Assembly (NCBI RefSeq): GCF_000143415.4
Contig: NW_003314299.1
Location: 181,600-245,599 of the forward strand
Reading direction: 5' to 3'
Origin: Selaginella moellendorffii
Taxonomy: Eukaryota; Streptophyta; Lycopodiopsida; Selaginellales; Selaginellaceae
Length of the DNA stretch: 64,000 nt
This document shows, piece after piece, positions 1 through 11,999 of this stretch (position 1 is its first letter; every line of letters starts with the position of its first letter). Below the pieces are notes generated by a model. That model was not told the DNA's origin and made no database searches. It saw nothing but the letters and a program-made list of their open reading frames with translations. Made by a program: the position numbers and the translations under genes.

Positions 1-940
<940 letters not shown>

Positions 941-998
941 GAAAGCAAGGAACCAGTTGCTTAAGAGCGATGGACCAAAGATCATCTTGTCTCACAAG

Positions 999-1048
999 GT
1001 AAGCTTTTCTTTCTTTTCTTCAGTTGCTTGAAAGCTTTGTCTTTGTAG
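999..1048 (+). other. Predicted first 3'-UTR intron of THIC
   Basis: A donor CAAG|GTAAGC at 998/999 and an acceptor TTTGTAG at 1048 define a 50-bp intron just after the THIC stop codon. Introns in the 3' UTR are normal in plant THIC genes. This is read from splice consensus only. Confidence 0.5.
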
Positions 1049-1113
1049 GTGATCTCACCAAAGAAAGGAGCAACAGGATTTGGATCTGGAGAAGATGACG
1101 ATCAAGTTTGAAG

Positions 1114-1342
1114 GTAGAGTTCGGTTTGGTTTGTATTGAATAGGTGGAGGTGCTCTCGCTTGTGTAGCTAGATTTCTCTTTCGTTTTTGCTCTATAAGTT
1201 TGAGGGTTCACTATTTTTCATTTCTGACAGTGGTAGCACCAGGGGTGCTTGTCCGTCTCAGGGACAGGCTGAGAGAGTCCCTTTGCACCTGTGAACAGGT
1301 TAATACCTGCGTAGGGAGCGTGCTGCTTGTGCTGTTTTGCAG
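1114..1342 (+). other. Predicted riboswitch-containing 3'-UTR intron of THIC
   Basis: A donor GAAG|GTAGAG at 1113/1114 and an acceptor TTTTGCAG at 1342 bracket the whole TPP aptamer. In studied plant THIC genes TPP binding exposes the upstream donor, so that this intron is removed and an unstable long 3' UTR results. The layout here fits that arrangement. A second acceptor-like CTGACAG lies at 1224-1230, just before the aptamer, so alternative splicing is possible. Confidence 0.55.
1232..1327 (+). promoter_or_regulatory. TPP riboswitch (THI box) in THIC 3' region
   Basis: All conserved blocks of the TPP aptamer are present in order: CAGGGGTGCTT, GCTGAGAGAGTCCCTTTG, ACCTG, and CAGGTTAATACCTGCGTAGG. 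A 7-bp closing stem P1 can form between 1233-1239 and 1320-1326. P3 is formed by TGTCC/GGACA around 1251-1266, and P4/P5 by the CCTG/CAGG segments around 1288-1312. Plants carry this aptamer in the THIC 3' UTR, where TPP controls 3'-end splicing and so represses THIC. The aptamer looks undamaged although the upstream reading frame is broken. Confidence 0.95.
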
Positions 1343-1675
1343 GTGTGGATCGCGCGCGCGAGGATCAAAGTTTTGTTCCGAGCGAGAATCAATCGATGAT
1401 CGCTTCGATTGTCCAAGGTATGTGGTTCCATCCGTCGAGATCTTGGTTTTTCTTGGATTCTTTCTAGTTGCAGCGTTTTTATTCTTCGTATTATGTTCTT
1501 TCTAACGAGTTCGGTCACTAAATATTGTACGGCAAGAAAATTCCAAGGCTGTAAAACAGGAATGAATGAATGAATATGATTATTTTCCATTCGCAAAAAT
1601 CGGTGTAACCATTGTAAGATTGGCACCTTTTACATTCTCATAGTTTCCAAGTCTTAGCTCGAGCAAGAACATCTC

Positions 1676-2432
1676 TTACATTAGGACACCTCGGCCCCCC
1701 ATGACTCTGGGCCTTCCCCTGTTGGCATCGTGTAGTCGCTTCATGGACTTGTTTATCCTCGCCCTCTTGGATTCCATTGCTTCACGTTGCATTATACTCT
1801 CTCTAATCGCTTCTCCATCAAACTTAGACTTCGGACGAATCGAGAAATTCATGGTCATGGGCTGGGGAGCTATGATTGGTGGAATTCTTCTCTTTTTTGA
1901 AGATGGCTTCTCCCTGAGATCCAAATTTTCTTCGACAATCGCTATTACCGGTCGCTTTTTCCATGGAGAAGAAATTGTTTCATCGTGGACGACCTTGCTT
2001 TGACAAATCCCTGTGTCAAAAACCACACAGCTCCACTTCTCAATCAGCCTATTGGCCAACAATTTATTCTCCTGCGTCTCTTCCTTGTGCTCTAGGAAAT
2101 ACCTCACCAGCATGCCCAGCCCACTCCACACCAACTGTTTCATCATCCAAATCGATCGGCATCTTCTCAAGCAAGATTGTGAAGATTGTGCTGCGAATCA
2201 GGGGCAGTGACCCCTCTGGAAGCGGCTTGAGCCAAGCAGCGAGAAGCATCAATACACCCTTATCAAACAAGTGGGCATGGTAGAATCACTTCTCAGCCAC
2301 TCCAACGAAAAATTCGAGCATTTTCAGCTTGCTGGTGGCCGGCTTGGATTGCCTGTTAAGCTCCCTGTCCTCCTCAGCAGCATAAGCCAGCTTGATAATC
2401 ACTTGCTCTGTGAACTTCGCCACCTCCGCCAT
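1676..2432 (-). pseudogene. IWS1: IWS1/SPN1-like transcription elongation factor, disrupted
   Basis: IWS1 binds SPT6 and elongating RNA polymerase II through a TFIIS-N-like domain. From the ATG at 2432 the protein has the typical segments EEDRELNRQSKPATSKLKML, LFDKGVLMLLAAWLKPLPEG, IRSTIFTILLEKMPIDLDD, SGLGMLVRYFLEHKEETQEN and LANRLIEKWS, then the basic tail FSIRPKSKFDGEAIRESIM ending GGRGVLM. It is broken by an in-frame TGA after VGVAEK (near 2283, CGA expected). It is also broken by a frame change with loss of several codons after MPIDLDD (near 2145). No introns are apparent. A TATATAAAGG sequence lies at about 2475-2484, 44 bp before the ATG, which is unexpected for a simple retrocopy. Confidence 0.85.
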
Positions 2433-2599
2433 GGCTTCGAGCTAGACTTGGACGAAATTTTCAGGGTCTGAAACCCTTTATATACAATTCTAGCAAAAAG
2501 GTACCAAATGTAAAAGAGCGCATATTATCTGGGTTCTTTTATCTAGGAAAAAATGTGAGGAAATAAAAAAAAGTGAGCAAAAAAAAAAAATTGTTAACG

Positions 2600-3242
2600 T
2601 CAATAATGCCCACGCCCCGGATTGCCGGCGAAGTTCTCCCGCCGCTAGGTATGGCGCCAGTGAGGTGGTTGTGGGAGACGTTCAAGTAGTTCAGGTTCTT
2701 GAGCGCCAGGATGGTGGGATTTTCCCAGTGATGCGGTTGGAGCTGAGGCTCAGCACTGCAACGAGGTCATTTCGTCTTGGATCATTGGGATCTTGGAGAA
2801 CCAGCTCGGGATGGCTCCTGTGAGCTGCGACGAGGTCGATCCGGAAAAGAAGTGCCCTCCCAAGTCGCGAACTTCCAGCTGACGCAGCTTAACCAAAGGC
2901 AGGAGGTACGGGACCATCCATGCCATTATCGTGGACACTGAGAGTCCGGAGCTGAGAGAGGCTTCCCAGTTCTGGAGACAGCATACCTCTTAATCCCATG
3001 GACTCCAGCTTGAGCTCGCTCACACGTCCGCTAGCTCCGTCGCATTTGACACCAGGCCAGGCACAGCAGCTGGATTGCTGGGTCCAGTTGGTAAGCAGCT
3101 TACTCCGATCGTCGTCGGCATTTTTGAAAGCCAGCAATGCCTTCTCGTCTTCGCTGTTGCAGGATGCCGCAGTGGTGCCGTGAACAAGGAGCGAAACGAG
3201 TAAAACAACGAGAAGTGTTCGAGACATTGCAAGGGAACCCAC
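2600..3242 (-). pseudogene. LRR protein copy 1, internally deleted
   Basis: Reading leftward from 3242, this starts with a signal peptide (MGSLAMSRTLLVVLLVSLL...) and an LRR N-terminal cap (DEKALLAFK, then CCAWPGVKCDG), then one LRR (LRTLSVHDNGMDGPVPPAFG). The frame then breaks near 2889. The sequence jumps to parts equivalent to the C-terminal LRRs of the neighbouring copy (GAIPSWFSKIPM, then LSLSSNRITGKIP), and the last part near 2625-2730 matches the final repeat and tail of copy 2. It is therefore a deletion derivative that keeps both ends and lacks the middle. The family is a secreted LRR protein of DRT100/PGIP style; no kinase is seen. Confidence 0.8.
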
Positions 3243-3706
3243 AAGCGAATGATGATGTGAGGTAATCTAAGAGGCTCACTCTCTATTTACCTTAATAGGA
3301 GAGAGCGCGCACTGTGAGGGACGAAAGAACTTCAAAGGTACTTATACTAAGAAGTCCTGCTGCATATCTTCAAGGATAGCGTTCTGTTTATATCGTTCCA
3401 GCATTGAGAGTGGCACTGTTCAATTGGTGCCAGGAGGTTAACTTTTAGTTCCAAGTTCAATGGGTCTTACACACTCTCCTACTTTACAACTAGCAAGGTA
3501 CACCATGTTCATGCTAGAGATTTTTTTTTTATACAACTCCTGATAGGGACCGAATCTTGTGGAGCTCCATGATAGCTTCATATGCAAGAGCCACAGGCAG
3601 CAAGGCAACGAAATGCAGGCCGTCGATTCTCAAAACTCTTTGCTTTGCATCCATCGTGGCCGCACAAAGGCAGAAGGCCATTTGAAAACTAAAAGTCCCG
3701 CCATCT
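3243..3706. other. Spacer between the two LRR copies
   Basis: No gene could be supported. The stretch holds pyrimidine-rich DNA and the presumed promoter region of LRR copy 1 next to its ATG. Confidence 0.5.
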
Positions 3707-5690
3707 TCATGACAGAGCTAGGGTTTTTGGGGAGCACGGGGGCAGGGGCTTGCCGCAGAGCCCCGGATTGGCGGCAAAGTTCTCCGGATCCATGTCGATG
3801 AGCGGCTCTCCGCTAGGTATGGCGCCAGTGAGCTGGTTGTGGGCGACATTCAAGTAGTTCAGTTTCTTGAGCGTCAGGAATTCCACTGGAATCTTGCCGG
3901 TCAGGCGGTTCCTGGCAAGGTCTAGCCTCTGCAAGCTCGTGAGATTGGCGAGGCTGGGAGGGATGGCGCCAGTGAGCGCGTTGTCATCCAGGTAGAGCCC
4001 CGTGAGTTGGGTCAGCTGGCCAAGCTCTGGTGGGATTTCCCCAGTGATGCGGTTGGAGCTGAGGCTCAGCACTGCGAAGTCGCTGACGACGTCTTTGGCG
4101 TCTTGGGCCATTGGGATCTTGCCGAACCAGCTCGGGATGGCTCCTGTGAGCTGGGAGTGGTCGAGCACGAGGAAGGAAACTTGGGGGAGTGTGGTCAGTC
4201 CTTCGAGAGCCTGAAAGCTGAGGTTGTTGTAGTTGAGTCCGAGGTGGTATAGCGTTCCTTTTCCCATGTTGCTCAAGTCTTTCGGGACTCCCGTAAGGAA
4301 GTTGTCGCGCAGCTCCAGATACCTCAACTTGGGAAGAGTTTTTCCAAAGCTGTCTGGAAGTTTTCCTTGGATCTTGTTGGACTGGAGGAAGAGGTGCTTG
4401 AGGTTGGAGATTCTTCCCAAGGAATTGAGCAAAGCTCCAGTGATGGAGTTGAAGGAGAGGTCTATCTCGCATGTAAGCTCGGGGTGTTCCTTGAGGTTGA
4501 TGCTTCCAAACCAGGAAGGTATTGACCCTTGGAGCTTGCAGCCGCTGAGAGAGATCGTTGAGAGCCCCGGGAGTGTTTTCAGCCCGGAGATGGCGTCAAA
4601 GCTCGTGATATTATTGTTATCCAGTCGGATGACTTGCAAGCTGCTAAGGTTGGCCATGTTGGTGGGAAGCCCAGTGAGGTTGTTCATCGAAAGCTGCAGC
4701 CTTTTGAGGTTTTTGAGACCTTGAGCAAAACCATCTGGAATACGACCCGACAGCTGGCTTGCCGAGGCCCAAAGCTCGCTGAGATTGGAGAGAAGGCCTA
4801 GAGACTCGGGGATGCTGCCGCTGAATGAGTTGGACGAGATATCCAGCTTGACAAGTTTGCTAAGACGGCTGAGAGAACTCGGTATTTGTCCAGTAAGCCC
4901 AGTGCCAGACAGCTAAAGTTCTTCCAGGGAAGCGAGCTGGCCGAAAGAGCTCGGAATGGGGCCATGCATACCTCTGTTGAAAGAAAGGTCCAGTACCTTG
5001 AGTTTCTTGAGGATGCCGAGCGTGTCGGGGTATCGTCCAGCGACGTTGGTGCCTGATATCTTCAACGTCTCCAAGCTGGCAAGCTTGCCTAGCGATGGAG
5101 GAATGGAGCCGGACAACTTGGTGCCACTCAAGTCGAGATATTCCAAGTTTTGGAGGTCACCGAGACGCTCTGGAATGGATCCTGTGAGCTCGGAAATGCT
5201 TGAGAGATCGAGACGTTGGAGGCTTTTCAGTTCCCCGAAGGATGAGGGAATGGAACCTGTGAGCTTGGGAGAACCCGAGAGATAGAGACGCTGAAGGCTT
5301 TTCAGTTGCCCAAGGGAGGAAGGAATGGAGCCTGTGAACAAGCTTGCTCTGAGATTCAAGACAAGGAGTTTCTCGAGCTTGGCGAGGAACGACGGAATGC
5401 GGCCCGAGCCGTCGGCCCTTTCAAGGATGAGGTACCTCAAGCTGGTAATTTCCCAACTACGGATGGAATCGGTCCCTCAAATCTATAACCTGTCAGATCC
5501 AGCGTTTGCAGTGTGGATGCAAGCTGAGCAAGCGATGATAGCAATGGTCCGGAGAAGAAGTTCCCTCCCAAGTCGAGAACTCCAGCTGACGCAGCTTATC
5601 AAAGGCAGGAGGTACGAGACCATCCATGCTATTATCGTGGATGCTGAGCGTCCGGCGTCTGAAGCTTTGAGAAACAACTTCATCATTGAA
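3707..5690 (-). pseudogene. LRR protein copy 2, lacking N-terminus and frame-disrupted
   Basis: This is a long run of plant-type 24-residue LRRs (for example LKSLQRLDLSSISELTGSIP, LEYLDLSGTKLSGSIPPSLG) ending with the typical tail NPGLCGKPLPPCSPK before the stop at 3707. No membrane segment or kinase follows. Reading from the right, the first recognisable unit is TLSIHDNSMDGLVPPAFDKL near 5640, equivalent to the first LRR of copy 1, so the signal peptide and cap are missing. There are single-base losses near 5584 and 5448 and an in-frame TAG at 4913-4915 inside LEEL*LSGTGL. Between 4912 and 3707 the frame is open. Its lost N-terminus abuts the start of the PPR gene. Confidence 0.85.
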
Positions 5691-7470
5691 CGTTCTGGTT
5701 TCAATTCTTACTTTTGGAGGTTTGTTCTTTACATTCTTTGTTTATTGCATGTCCATTGCAGCAGTAAAGCCGGCCACAGCATTCAAGGTCGAGATAGCCA
5801 CTGACGCTGCTGCAAGGGTGCGCTTTGCATCAAACGGGAAGATCAAGATGTATGGCAAGCTTTCGAGAGTTAAGGATGCTCGGCAAGTTTTCGATCGCAT
5901 GTGTGACAAGGACTCGGTGTCTTGGTTCTTGATGCTATCTGTGTATGCGCAAAATGGTCATATGGAAGAGGCCAAGCTGATGTTTTCCCAAATGCCGGAG
6001 AGGAGTTTGATTTCTTTCAACATGATGTTATCTTCGCTTGGTCGGTGTGGATGTGTACAAGAAGCTTACAAAATCTTTAACGAGATGCCTCACAGGGATT
6101 TAGTGTCTTGGAACGCCGTGATCTCTGCATATGGCCAAAATGGGTATATCAACGAGACGGTTCAGGTGTTTGATGCCATGCCCGAGAGAGATTTGATCTC
6201 TTGGACGGTAATTTTAACGTTGCATGCGAATAATAGAAATTTGGAAGAAGCTAAGAACATCTTTGAGAAAATGCCAGAAAGAGATCTAGCTGCTTGGAAC
6301 TGTATGCTGAATGCATATTCCCAAAGCGGGTATCCGCAGGAGGCAAGGCGTGTGTTTTATTCTATGCCTCAGAGAAGTCTCATTTCCTGGACTGTGATGT
6401 TAAACCTCTCTGCCGCAAATTCTAGTTTACAAGAAACAAAGAACATATTCGAAGCCATTCCAGAATTTAATCTAGTTTCGTGTACGTCAATGATTTCTGC
6501 ATATGCCCAATCAGGGTATCTCTTGGAAGCTAAATCACTATTTGATAGAATGCCATGCTGGAACTTGGTAACATGGACCGCGATGCTGGCAGCATGTGTG
6601 CGCGCTGGCAGCATCTTCATGGCCGAGGACATCTTTCAAAAAATGCCATTCAAGAATCCAGTCGCATGCAACGCCATGCTAGCCGGATATGCCCACGCTG
6701 GCAAAGTTGAGCAGGCAAAGTGTATATTTGACAAAATGCCATGCTGGAGTTTAGTATCGTGGAGTTCACTGCTGTATGTCTACGCAGGATCAAGAGATAT
6801 GGACTTGACACGACGATTTTTCGATAAAATGCCATACCACCAGCTAGTTTCCTGGAACACCATGCTTGATGCTTATGCCCAAAACGGGTATATGGCAGAA
6901 GCAAGGGTCATGTTCAATGCAATGGTGGAGAAGGACGTAATTTCTTGGACTATAATGGTTGCTGGCTATGGCCTTAGTGGCCAGAGTTCACTTGCAAGAA
7001 AATCTTTTGCCCAGATGCCAGGGAAGAATGAAGTTTCTTGGGATGCAATGCTCAGTGCATGCACCCAAGCAGGGGATTCGGTTTCTGTGTTTGAGTTGTT
7101 TCACACTATGCAGATGGCCGGCATTTACAACCAAGTTGGATTTGTCTCCGTTCTCAATGCTCACGGCCAAGTTGGCAGTGTTAAATGTGCTAGAAGTTGC
7201 TTTGTTTCGATGGCTTTTGACTGTGGCATTCAGCCATGTCACCAGCATTACTCCTGCATAATCGATGGCTTGGCAAGAGCTGGTTACATTGACAATGCAA
7301 GAGAACTCATCGGAAACATGCCATTTGTTCCCACTTCTTTGGATTGGCTGTGCCTTTTAGCTGCATGTCGGAGCCTCGAGTGTGGAACCTGCGTATCAAA
7401 ATGGGTGTCTGGAATTGCGAGCAGCAGAGCTATGTATCCTCTCCTGGCAAATGTATGGACTTGGCATTGA
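5686..7470 (+). CDS. PPR protein, S-motif rich, shortened E domain
   Basis: The 594-codon frame contains about 14 consecutive pentatricopeptide motifs, nearly all of the 31-residue S kind with the signature VSWNxMLxAYxQxGxxxEAxxxFxxMP. Such proteins bind RNA in plastids or mitochondria and often specify editing sites. Near the C-terminus a degenerate E-type segment (PTSLDWLCLLAACRSL) is followed by YPLLANVWTWH and a stop. The usual E/E+/DYW region is missing, and a frame change near 7440 is likely because another frame continues as VYG-like sequence. The start is uncertain: ATG 5686 gives a hydrophobic leader and ATG 5749 is an alternative. The first motif is partial (KMYGKLSRVKDARQVFDRM). 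The PPR start lies where LRR copy 2 is cut off. Confidence 0.8.
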   Translation: MNVLVSILTFGGLFFTFFVYCMSIAAVKPATAFKVEIATDAAARVRFASNGKIKMYGKLSRVKDARQVFDRMCDKDSVSWFLMLSVYAQNGHMEEAKLMFSQMPERSLISFNMMLSSLGRCGCVQEAYKIFNEMPHRDLVSWNAVISAYGQNGYINETVQVFDAMPERDLISWTVILTLHANNRNLEEAKNIFEKMPERDLAAWNCMLNAYSQSGYPQEARRVFYSMPQRSLISWTVMLNLSAANSSLQETKNIFEAIPEFNLVSCTSMISAYAQSGYLLEAKSLFDRMPCWNLVTWTAMLAACVRAGSIFMAEDIFQKMPFKNPVACNAMLAGYAHAGKVEQAKCIFDKMPCWSLVSWSSLLYVYAGSRDMDLTRRFFDKMPYHQLVSWNTMLDAYAQNGYMAEARVMFNAMVEKDVISWTIMVAGYGLSGQSSLARKSFAQMPGKNEVSWDAMLSACTQAGDSVSVFELFHTMQMAGIYNQVGFVSVLNAHGQVGSVKCARSCFVSMAFDCGIQPCHQHYSCIIDGLARAGYIDNARELIGNMPFVPTSLDWLCLLAACRSLECGTCVSKWVSGIASSRAMYPLLANVWTWH

Positions 7471-8150
7471 TAGAATCTAAGGAAAAAATAAACTGCTGCC
7501 TGGATTATGTTGTCAAATTGCTCGAGAATTTAAGACTAGAAGTACCAATTGCGTTTCATGCTTGATAAATTCAAATATTGACAAAATGGGAAAAATACAA
7601 ATCATTTGTCTATATAACACCCAGGATCTGAGCGTGGACCTCCTGGACCAAATCACCAGAGGCTCTGAGAGATCGCGAGCAACTTCAATCAGACAGATAC
7701 CTTGCAATACCTAGCGATTGAGGTGTGTGGAAAGTGCACCAGGCGAAAATTGTGTTTGATGATCCGCCTGAGGGAATGTGTTTGATTCTATGCGAATGTT
7801 CTCAAAACTCTTGGAAAACTAGAAAACGATCAATGTTTAATGCCTGACGACGATACTTGCTGCATGATAGGTACTAACAAAAGCAAATATTCCTCTGCCC
7901 CACGATGCTCACACGTCGGAGCGATGGAGATGGAACGCGATGCCCTCGTCATGGCAGCGTGGGCTGCCTTCTTTGGAATCGATACTCCAGCTGACTCGAT
8001 CCAACGCCTTGGACTCCTCCAAATCATGCGGTGCTTCGGTACCCGGCCTAGTCTCGCTGCACCAAACGACGATTAAGTCAATGCAAGTGCTACGTCCATA
8101 TCACCCATGTTTTGTATACACTTCCTTACAGATTGGGCTTCACAGGAATC
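7471..8150. other. Region without a supported gene
   Basis: Only short frames without recognisable domains are present. It separates the convergent PPR gene and nitrilase-like gene and probably holds both 3' untranslated regions. Confidence 0.5.
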
Positions 8151-9980
8151 TTAGACATGCACGCTTGATTCCTCTGGCAACAGCACGCAACGTAGCTCCG
8201 ACCTCTCAAACTCCTTGAAGGATCGGTCACCAGTGATGTAGAACACAAAGGCGGGAGGGGACTTGTCAAGGATGTATGTCACTGCTCCAAGATGGAGGCA
8301 GAGCATGGAGACGTGTACCGCAGCGAGTGCTGCCACTAGCCAAGCGAAAAGAAAGCCGTAGCTTGGGTAAAGCGTCCAGGCCTTCCCGAGTACTGGGAGT
8401 GCCATGGCGAAGACCGAGTCGGAGATACCTTCCCTGCCAAAGAAACAGAAGAATATTAGAGAGCTTTGATTGATCAAAACTGTCACACCTGTAATCGAAT
8501 GTCTGGAGATATGGATCTACAACCGCTGAAACGCCTCCCGTGGAGCATCGAAACCAACTGAAGCCATTCTCCACAACACGGAAAGCATCGGCCTCTTTCG
8601 CCCAGGGACCGCTTGCTCCCCAAGTCGCGGCTGGTTGGAGCATGATATCAATCCTAGCACATTCACCAGAAACTTAGAGAACACCGTCATAACTTCGCTC
8701 TACCTCTTTTTCCCGGCCTGCCGCATCAGGTCTGGAAACTCGAAATCGTAACAAATAGCTCCTCCAATCCGCCCGAGCTCGGTCTTGATGGCAGGAAGAA
8801 TGGGATCCCCTGGAGTTCCATACCACTCCATGAATGGAACCAAGTGGGATTTCCTGTAGCTAAATCCAATGGAGCCATCGGGAAGAACGAGGTCGAAATA
8901 GTTCCCGACGCTCGCGTCCTTGTACTCGTAAGTGATGCCAACGTAGGCACCGTGCTGGGAAGCGATCTGTCCGGCTTTGAATTGGAGAGAATCCCTCTCC
9001 TGTTTGAGGTCGAGTTTCACCGCAGCCTCGGACCAGAGCACCAGTCGATCGCCGGCTCGGAGGCGCTGCCTCGTCCTGTTGAGCATCACATCCATGTCCT
9101 CGTAGAAGAGGACCTTGCCCAGGACGCAAGAGACCGGCACTGTTTTCTTCATCGTGAGGGCGATGTCCTTCTGGAAGAAATCCCCCGAGAAAATGGAGAC
9201 CCTGGCGCTGCCGTAGAACAAGATCGAGAAAGCAATGGCTCCAAACGCCAGGGAGTGGCCGCGATGCAGCTGCATAGCACGCTTCTTGTCGGATTTCTCC
9301 ATCTTGGAAAGATTCTCGTTGAGAACGGCCCTGTCGTGGAGAATCGCCGAGAACCACGCCATGAGGAATGCGATTCCATCGATCCCCCACACACCGGCGC
9401 TCATCACCAGCGGCAAGATTGTAACCTGGGAAACGGCGGGATGGAGGAAGGAGCCGACGCCGCCGAATCGATTCCACAACAACCACGCTGTGGTCCAGAT
9501 CGACGCGAATACCAGCGGCTGGGACGTTCTTGCTCGATCAAAACGCTTTCTGTAGCCGATGCTTGCAAGAAATGGGAGGAGAAGAAACATCCACAGTGCC
9601 AGTGCCCAGATTATTCCCACAATTGGCACGCTGCTGGCCTTGGAGTTGTCTGGGCTCACCTTTCCTGGGAAGAATGCCAAGAATGCCAGGCTCGCGGCAG
9701 TGGTGTGGAGGATGAGCGCCAGGAGAATTGTGAGTGCTGCAGAGCTCCATGAGCAAAAATTGTGTGAAATGCCTGATTTGTGGAAGAAGTGCAGGAGGAA
9801 AAATGGTTGGAGCCAAGAACAAATTGCAACAGATTGGAAACCAGAGAAAAAAGTGCACACCACCGAGAGAATGACCAACAGTGCCACCTTTGTCATGTCT
9901 CTTGGTGTGTTAGGTGGTAATTTATAATGAGGCATATATAATGCCATTTTATATTTAGTAAGTTTTTGTGATTGTTTCAA
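8151..9980 (-). CDS. Lnt-like membrane carbon-nitrogen hydrolase, three exons
   Basis: Predicted exons are 9980-8704, 8653-8489 and 8433-8151; introns of 50 and 55 bp have GT/AG ends and keep the frame (AGKK|RIDIMLQP and TFDY|REGISD). The protein, up to about 574 residues, has several N-terminal membrane segments, a nitrilase-fold domain and a last membrane segment (FLFAWLVAALAAVHVSML). The catalytic triad of the family is visible: Glu in LVLWSEAAVKL, Lys in SYRKSHLVPFMEWYG, Cys in GGAICYDFEFPDL. This matches bacterial apolipoprotein N-acyltransferase in layout, but a plant substrate is unknown and I do not assign one. Four in-frame starts compete: 9980, 9947, 9935 and 9896 (MTKVALL, directly before the first membrane helix). 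No break was seen, so it is probably functional. Confidence 0.85.
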
Positions 9981-10389
9981 AAACCAACTCTTGGGACTAA
10001 ATTAAAATCTAAAATTTTGTTTTTAGACTCTTTTTTTATCTTATTATTTTAACTTGGTCCTCCCTTTGCCAACATTTACAATCATATTTAAATTGCTTTC
10101 CACTACATAGAACATATGTTAGTCAACTATACTCACTCTCCTTATTATACATTAAAACTCATTAGAAGCTTAAAAGTTTGGGGTCGTTAAGTGGTGAAGA
10201 ACCTCAAAAAGAGGCATACATAATTTAGAGAGATTAAATTTTGTTTTTTCAGTTTAGATTATAACATTAACATTCTCATGGCTAACAAGTGGAACAAAAA
10301 TATTCTAAGAGAATATTTAATATAATAAAGTTTGGTAAACTTTATCTGCTAGGGTTTAACCCCAAGCTCTATACTATTTCAAAAAAAGA
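9981..10389. other. AT-rich intergenic DNA
   Basis: This is AT-rich sequence without a convincing frame or structured RNA. It holds the upstream region of the nitrilase-like gene. Confidence 0.5.
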
Positions 10390-11567
10390 TTGGAGTGTGG
10401 TGCTTATCTCAAGTTCTTTCTCCCTCAAGAAGCTGGATGGACGCTTAGTGATTTCAGCAATGAATCCCCCTACTCGATCATGTTTGGGCCAGACAAATGT
10501 GGTGCCACCAACAAAGTCCACTTCATCTACAAGCACAAGGGCCCAAAATCCGACAAGCACACCTCAAGTACCCGCCATTGCCAGTGGCTGACAAGCTCTC
10601 TCACGTCTACATGGCAGTGATCTACCTGAACAACACGCTCAAGATCCTCATCGGCGGCAAGGAGGAGAAGAGCATCGACCTCCTCTCGAGCGACTTCCAT
10701 CCCCAATCCCGACGACAAGAAGCCCGAGGACTGGGACGAGCGGGCGAAGGTCCCGGATCCGGAAGCGACCAAGCCTGAGGATTGGGGATCTGGGCTCCGA
10801 AGCAAATACTGAACCCGGAGTACTTCGAGTTGGACAGGCCGGATCTAGAGCCGATCTCGAATCGAGATCTGGACGATGCAGGACGGCATTCTTTTTGACA
10901 ACATCCTAGTGGCAACTGACAAGGCTGTGGCAGCAGAGTACAGGGAGACGAAATGGAAGCCCAAGTACTAGGCTGAGAAGAAGCAAAAAATTGAAGAAGC
11001 GACTCCGAGTCCTGACGGCATTGGTACTTTTCCATTGTCTTCTTTTGTCTGTCTTTTTTTTTTTGTTGTGTGTGTGTGTGACGACCTTGAATCTTTTCAG
11101 GCAAAGATGTTTGAGTACCTGCGCAAGGTTGCCGACATCCCGGCTTTGGCGTCACAGAAGGAGAAGATTCTTGTAAGTAAAACACACGAGCATGGACTTT
11201 GTCTCGTATTCTAACTTTTTCTTTTCGTTTGTGACAGGATCTTCTGGAGAAGGCCGAGAAGTTCCCAACCATTTCTTTGAGCGCCATAGCTTTGATCCCG
11301 CTCATCTTGGTGGTCACGCTATTTAAGATTCTTTTTTGTGGCAAGAAATCGCCCCCCAAGAAGACGAAGGTACAATTAGCAATAGTGCTGCGGGAGTTTT
11401 GGACACTCATGGTTGTTTGTCTTGCGCAGGTGACTGTTGAGAAGTCCAGAGGAAGACATCTCCAGCCCGGACGATTCCAAGGACAAGGCGGAGGACGACG
11501 CGGCTGGCAACGAGATTGAGAAGGAAGGCGAGGGCGCCTGCCAAAGGAGAACCCGACGCGAATTGTA
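10390..11567 (+). pseudogene. Calnexin, truncated and frame-disrupted
   Basis: Calnexin is the ER membrane lectin chaperone. Clear pieces are the globular-domain segment [16 protein letters not shown]...[20 protein letters not shown], the P-domain repeat [20 protein letters not shown], the return strand NPEYFELDRPDLEPIS and GILFDNILVATDKAV, and the membrane helix ISLSAIALIPLILVVTLFKI followed by a charged tail. Three introns remain: one ending at 11100, then 11173-11237 and 11370-11429, so this is not a processed copy. The N-terminal region and much of the P-domain are missing, and frame changes occur near 10560, 10690 and 10790. A TAG near 10970 stands where a codon is expected. Confidence 0.85.
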
Positions 11568-11999
11568 AGAAAACAGGAGGTGAGATAGATTGAAGCTTTT
11601 ACTCGAGAGAAGACAAGAGAAGAGAGCCCAAAACGTTGTATTGTAAGTGGATGTTTCCCTTTTTTTTGGATTTTACTTAAATCACTATAGTACCTGAAGT
11701 ACATAGAATTGCTGAATAGATTCTAGGAGGTTACCTTAAACCATTAACACAACTAGGTTGAAATGGGGTGCAAAGCAACTAGGTGATGTGTCTCTTACTC
11801 TAGCACCCTCTTTATTATAATTGGCTTTTTCCCTCATTCTTGGAGATTTTGGTGATTATTTTTTTCCAAAATTAAATACATCTTCATAATATAGGCTGTA
11901 TTAGTGGTAGAGGTGGTATAATAAATACCCCAAAACCTTTAACCAATTTTAATTGATTAAAAAAAAAGATGCTTTATTCATGGGCCCTTTCTCTATATA
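11568..11999. other. Region without a supported gene
   Basis: AT-rich DNA between the calnexin remnant and the first L-family LTR. Nothing recognisable was found. Confidence 0.5.

Noticed and set aside
7840-8076. A small protein gene between the PPR gene and the Lnt-like gene
   Set aside because: No domain, no conserved motif and overlapping frames of equal length on the other strand.
8151-9980. Bacterial contamination
   Set aside because: Two short GT-AG introns keep the frame, and the gene lies between plant genes.
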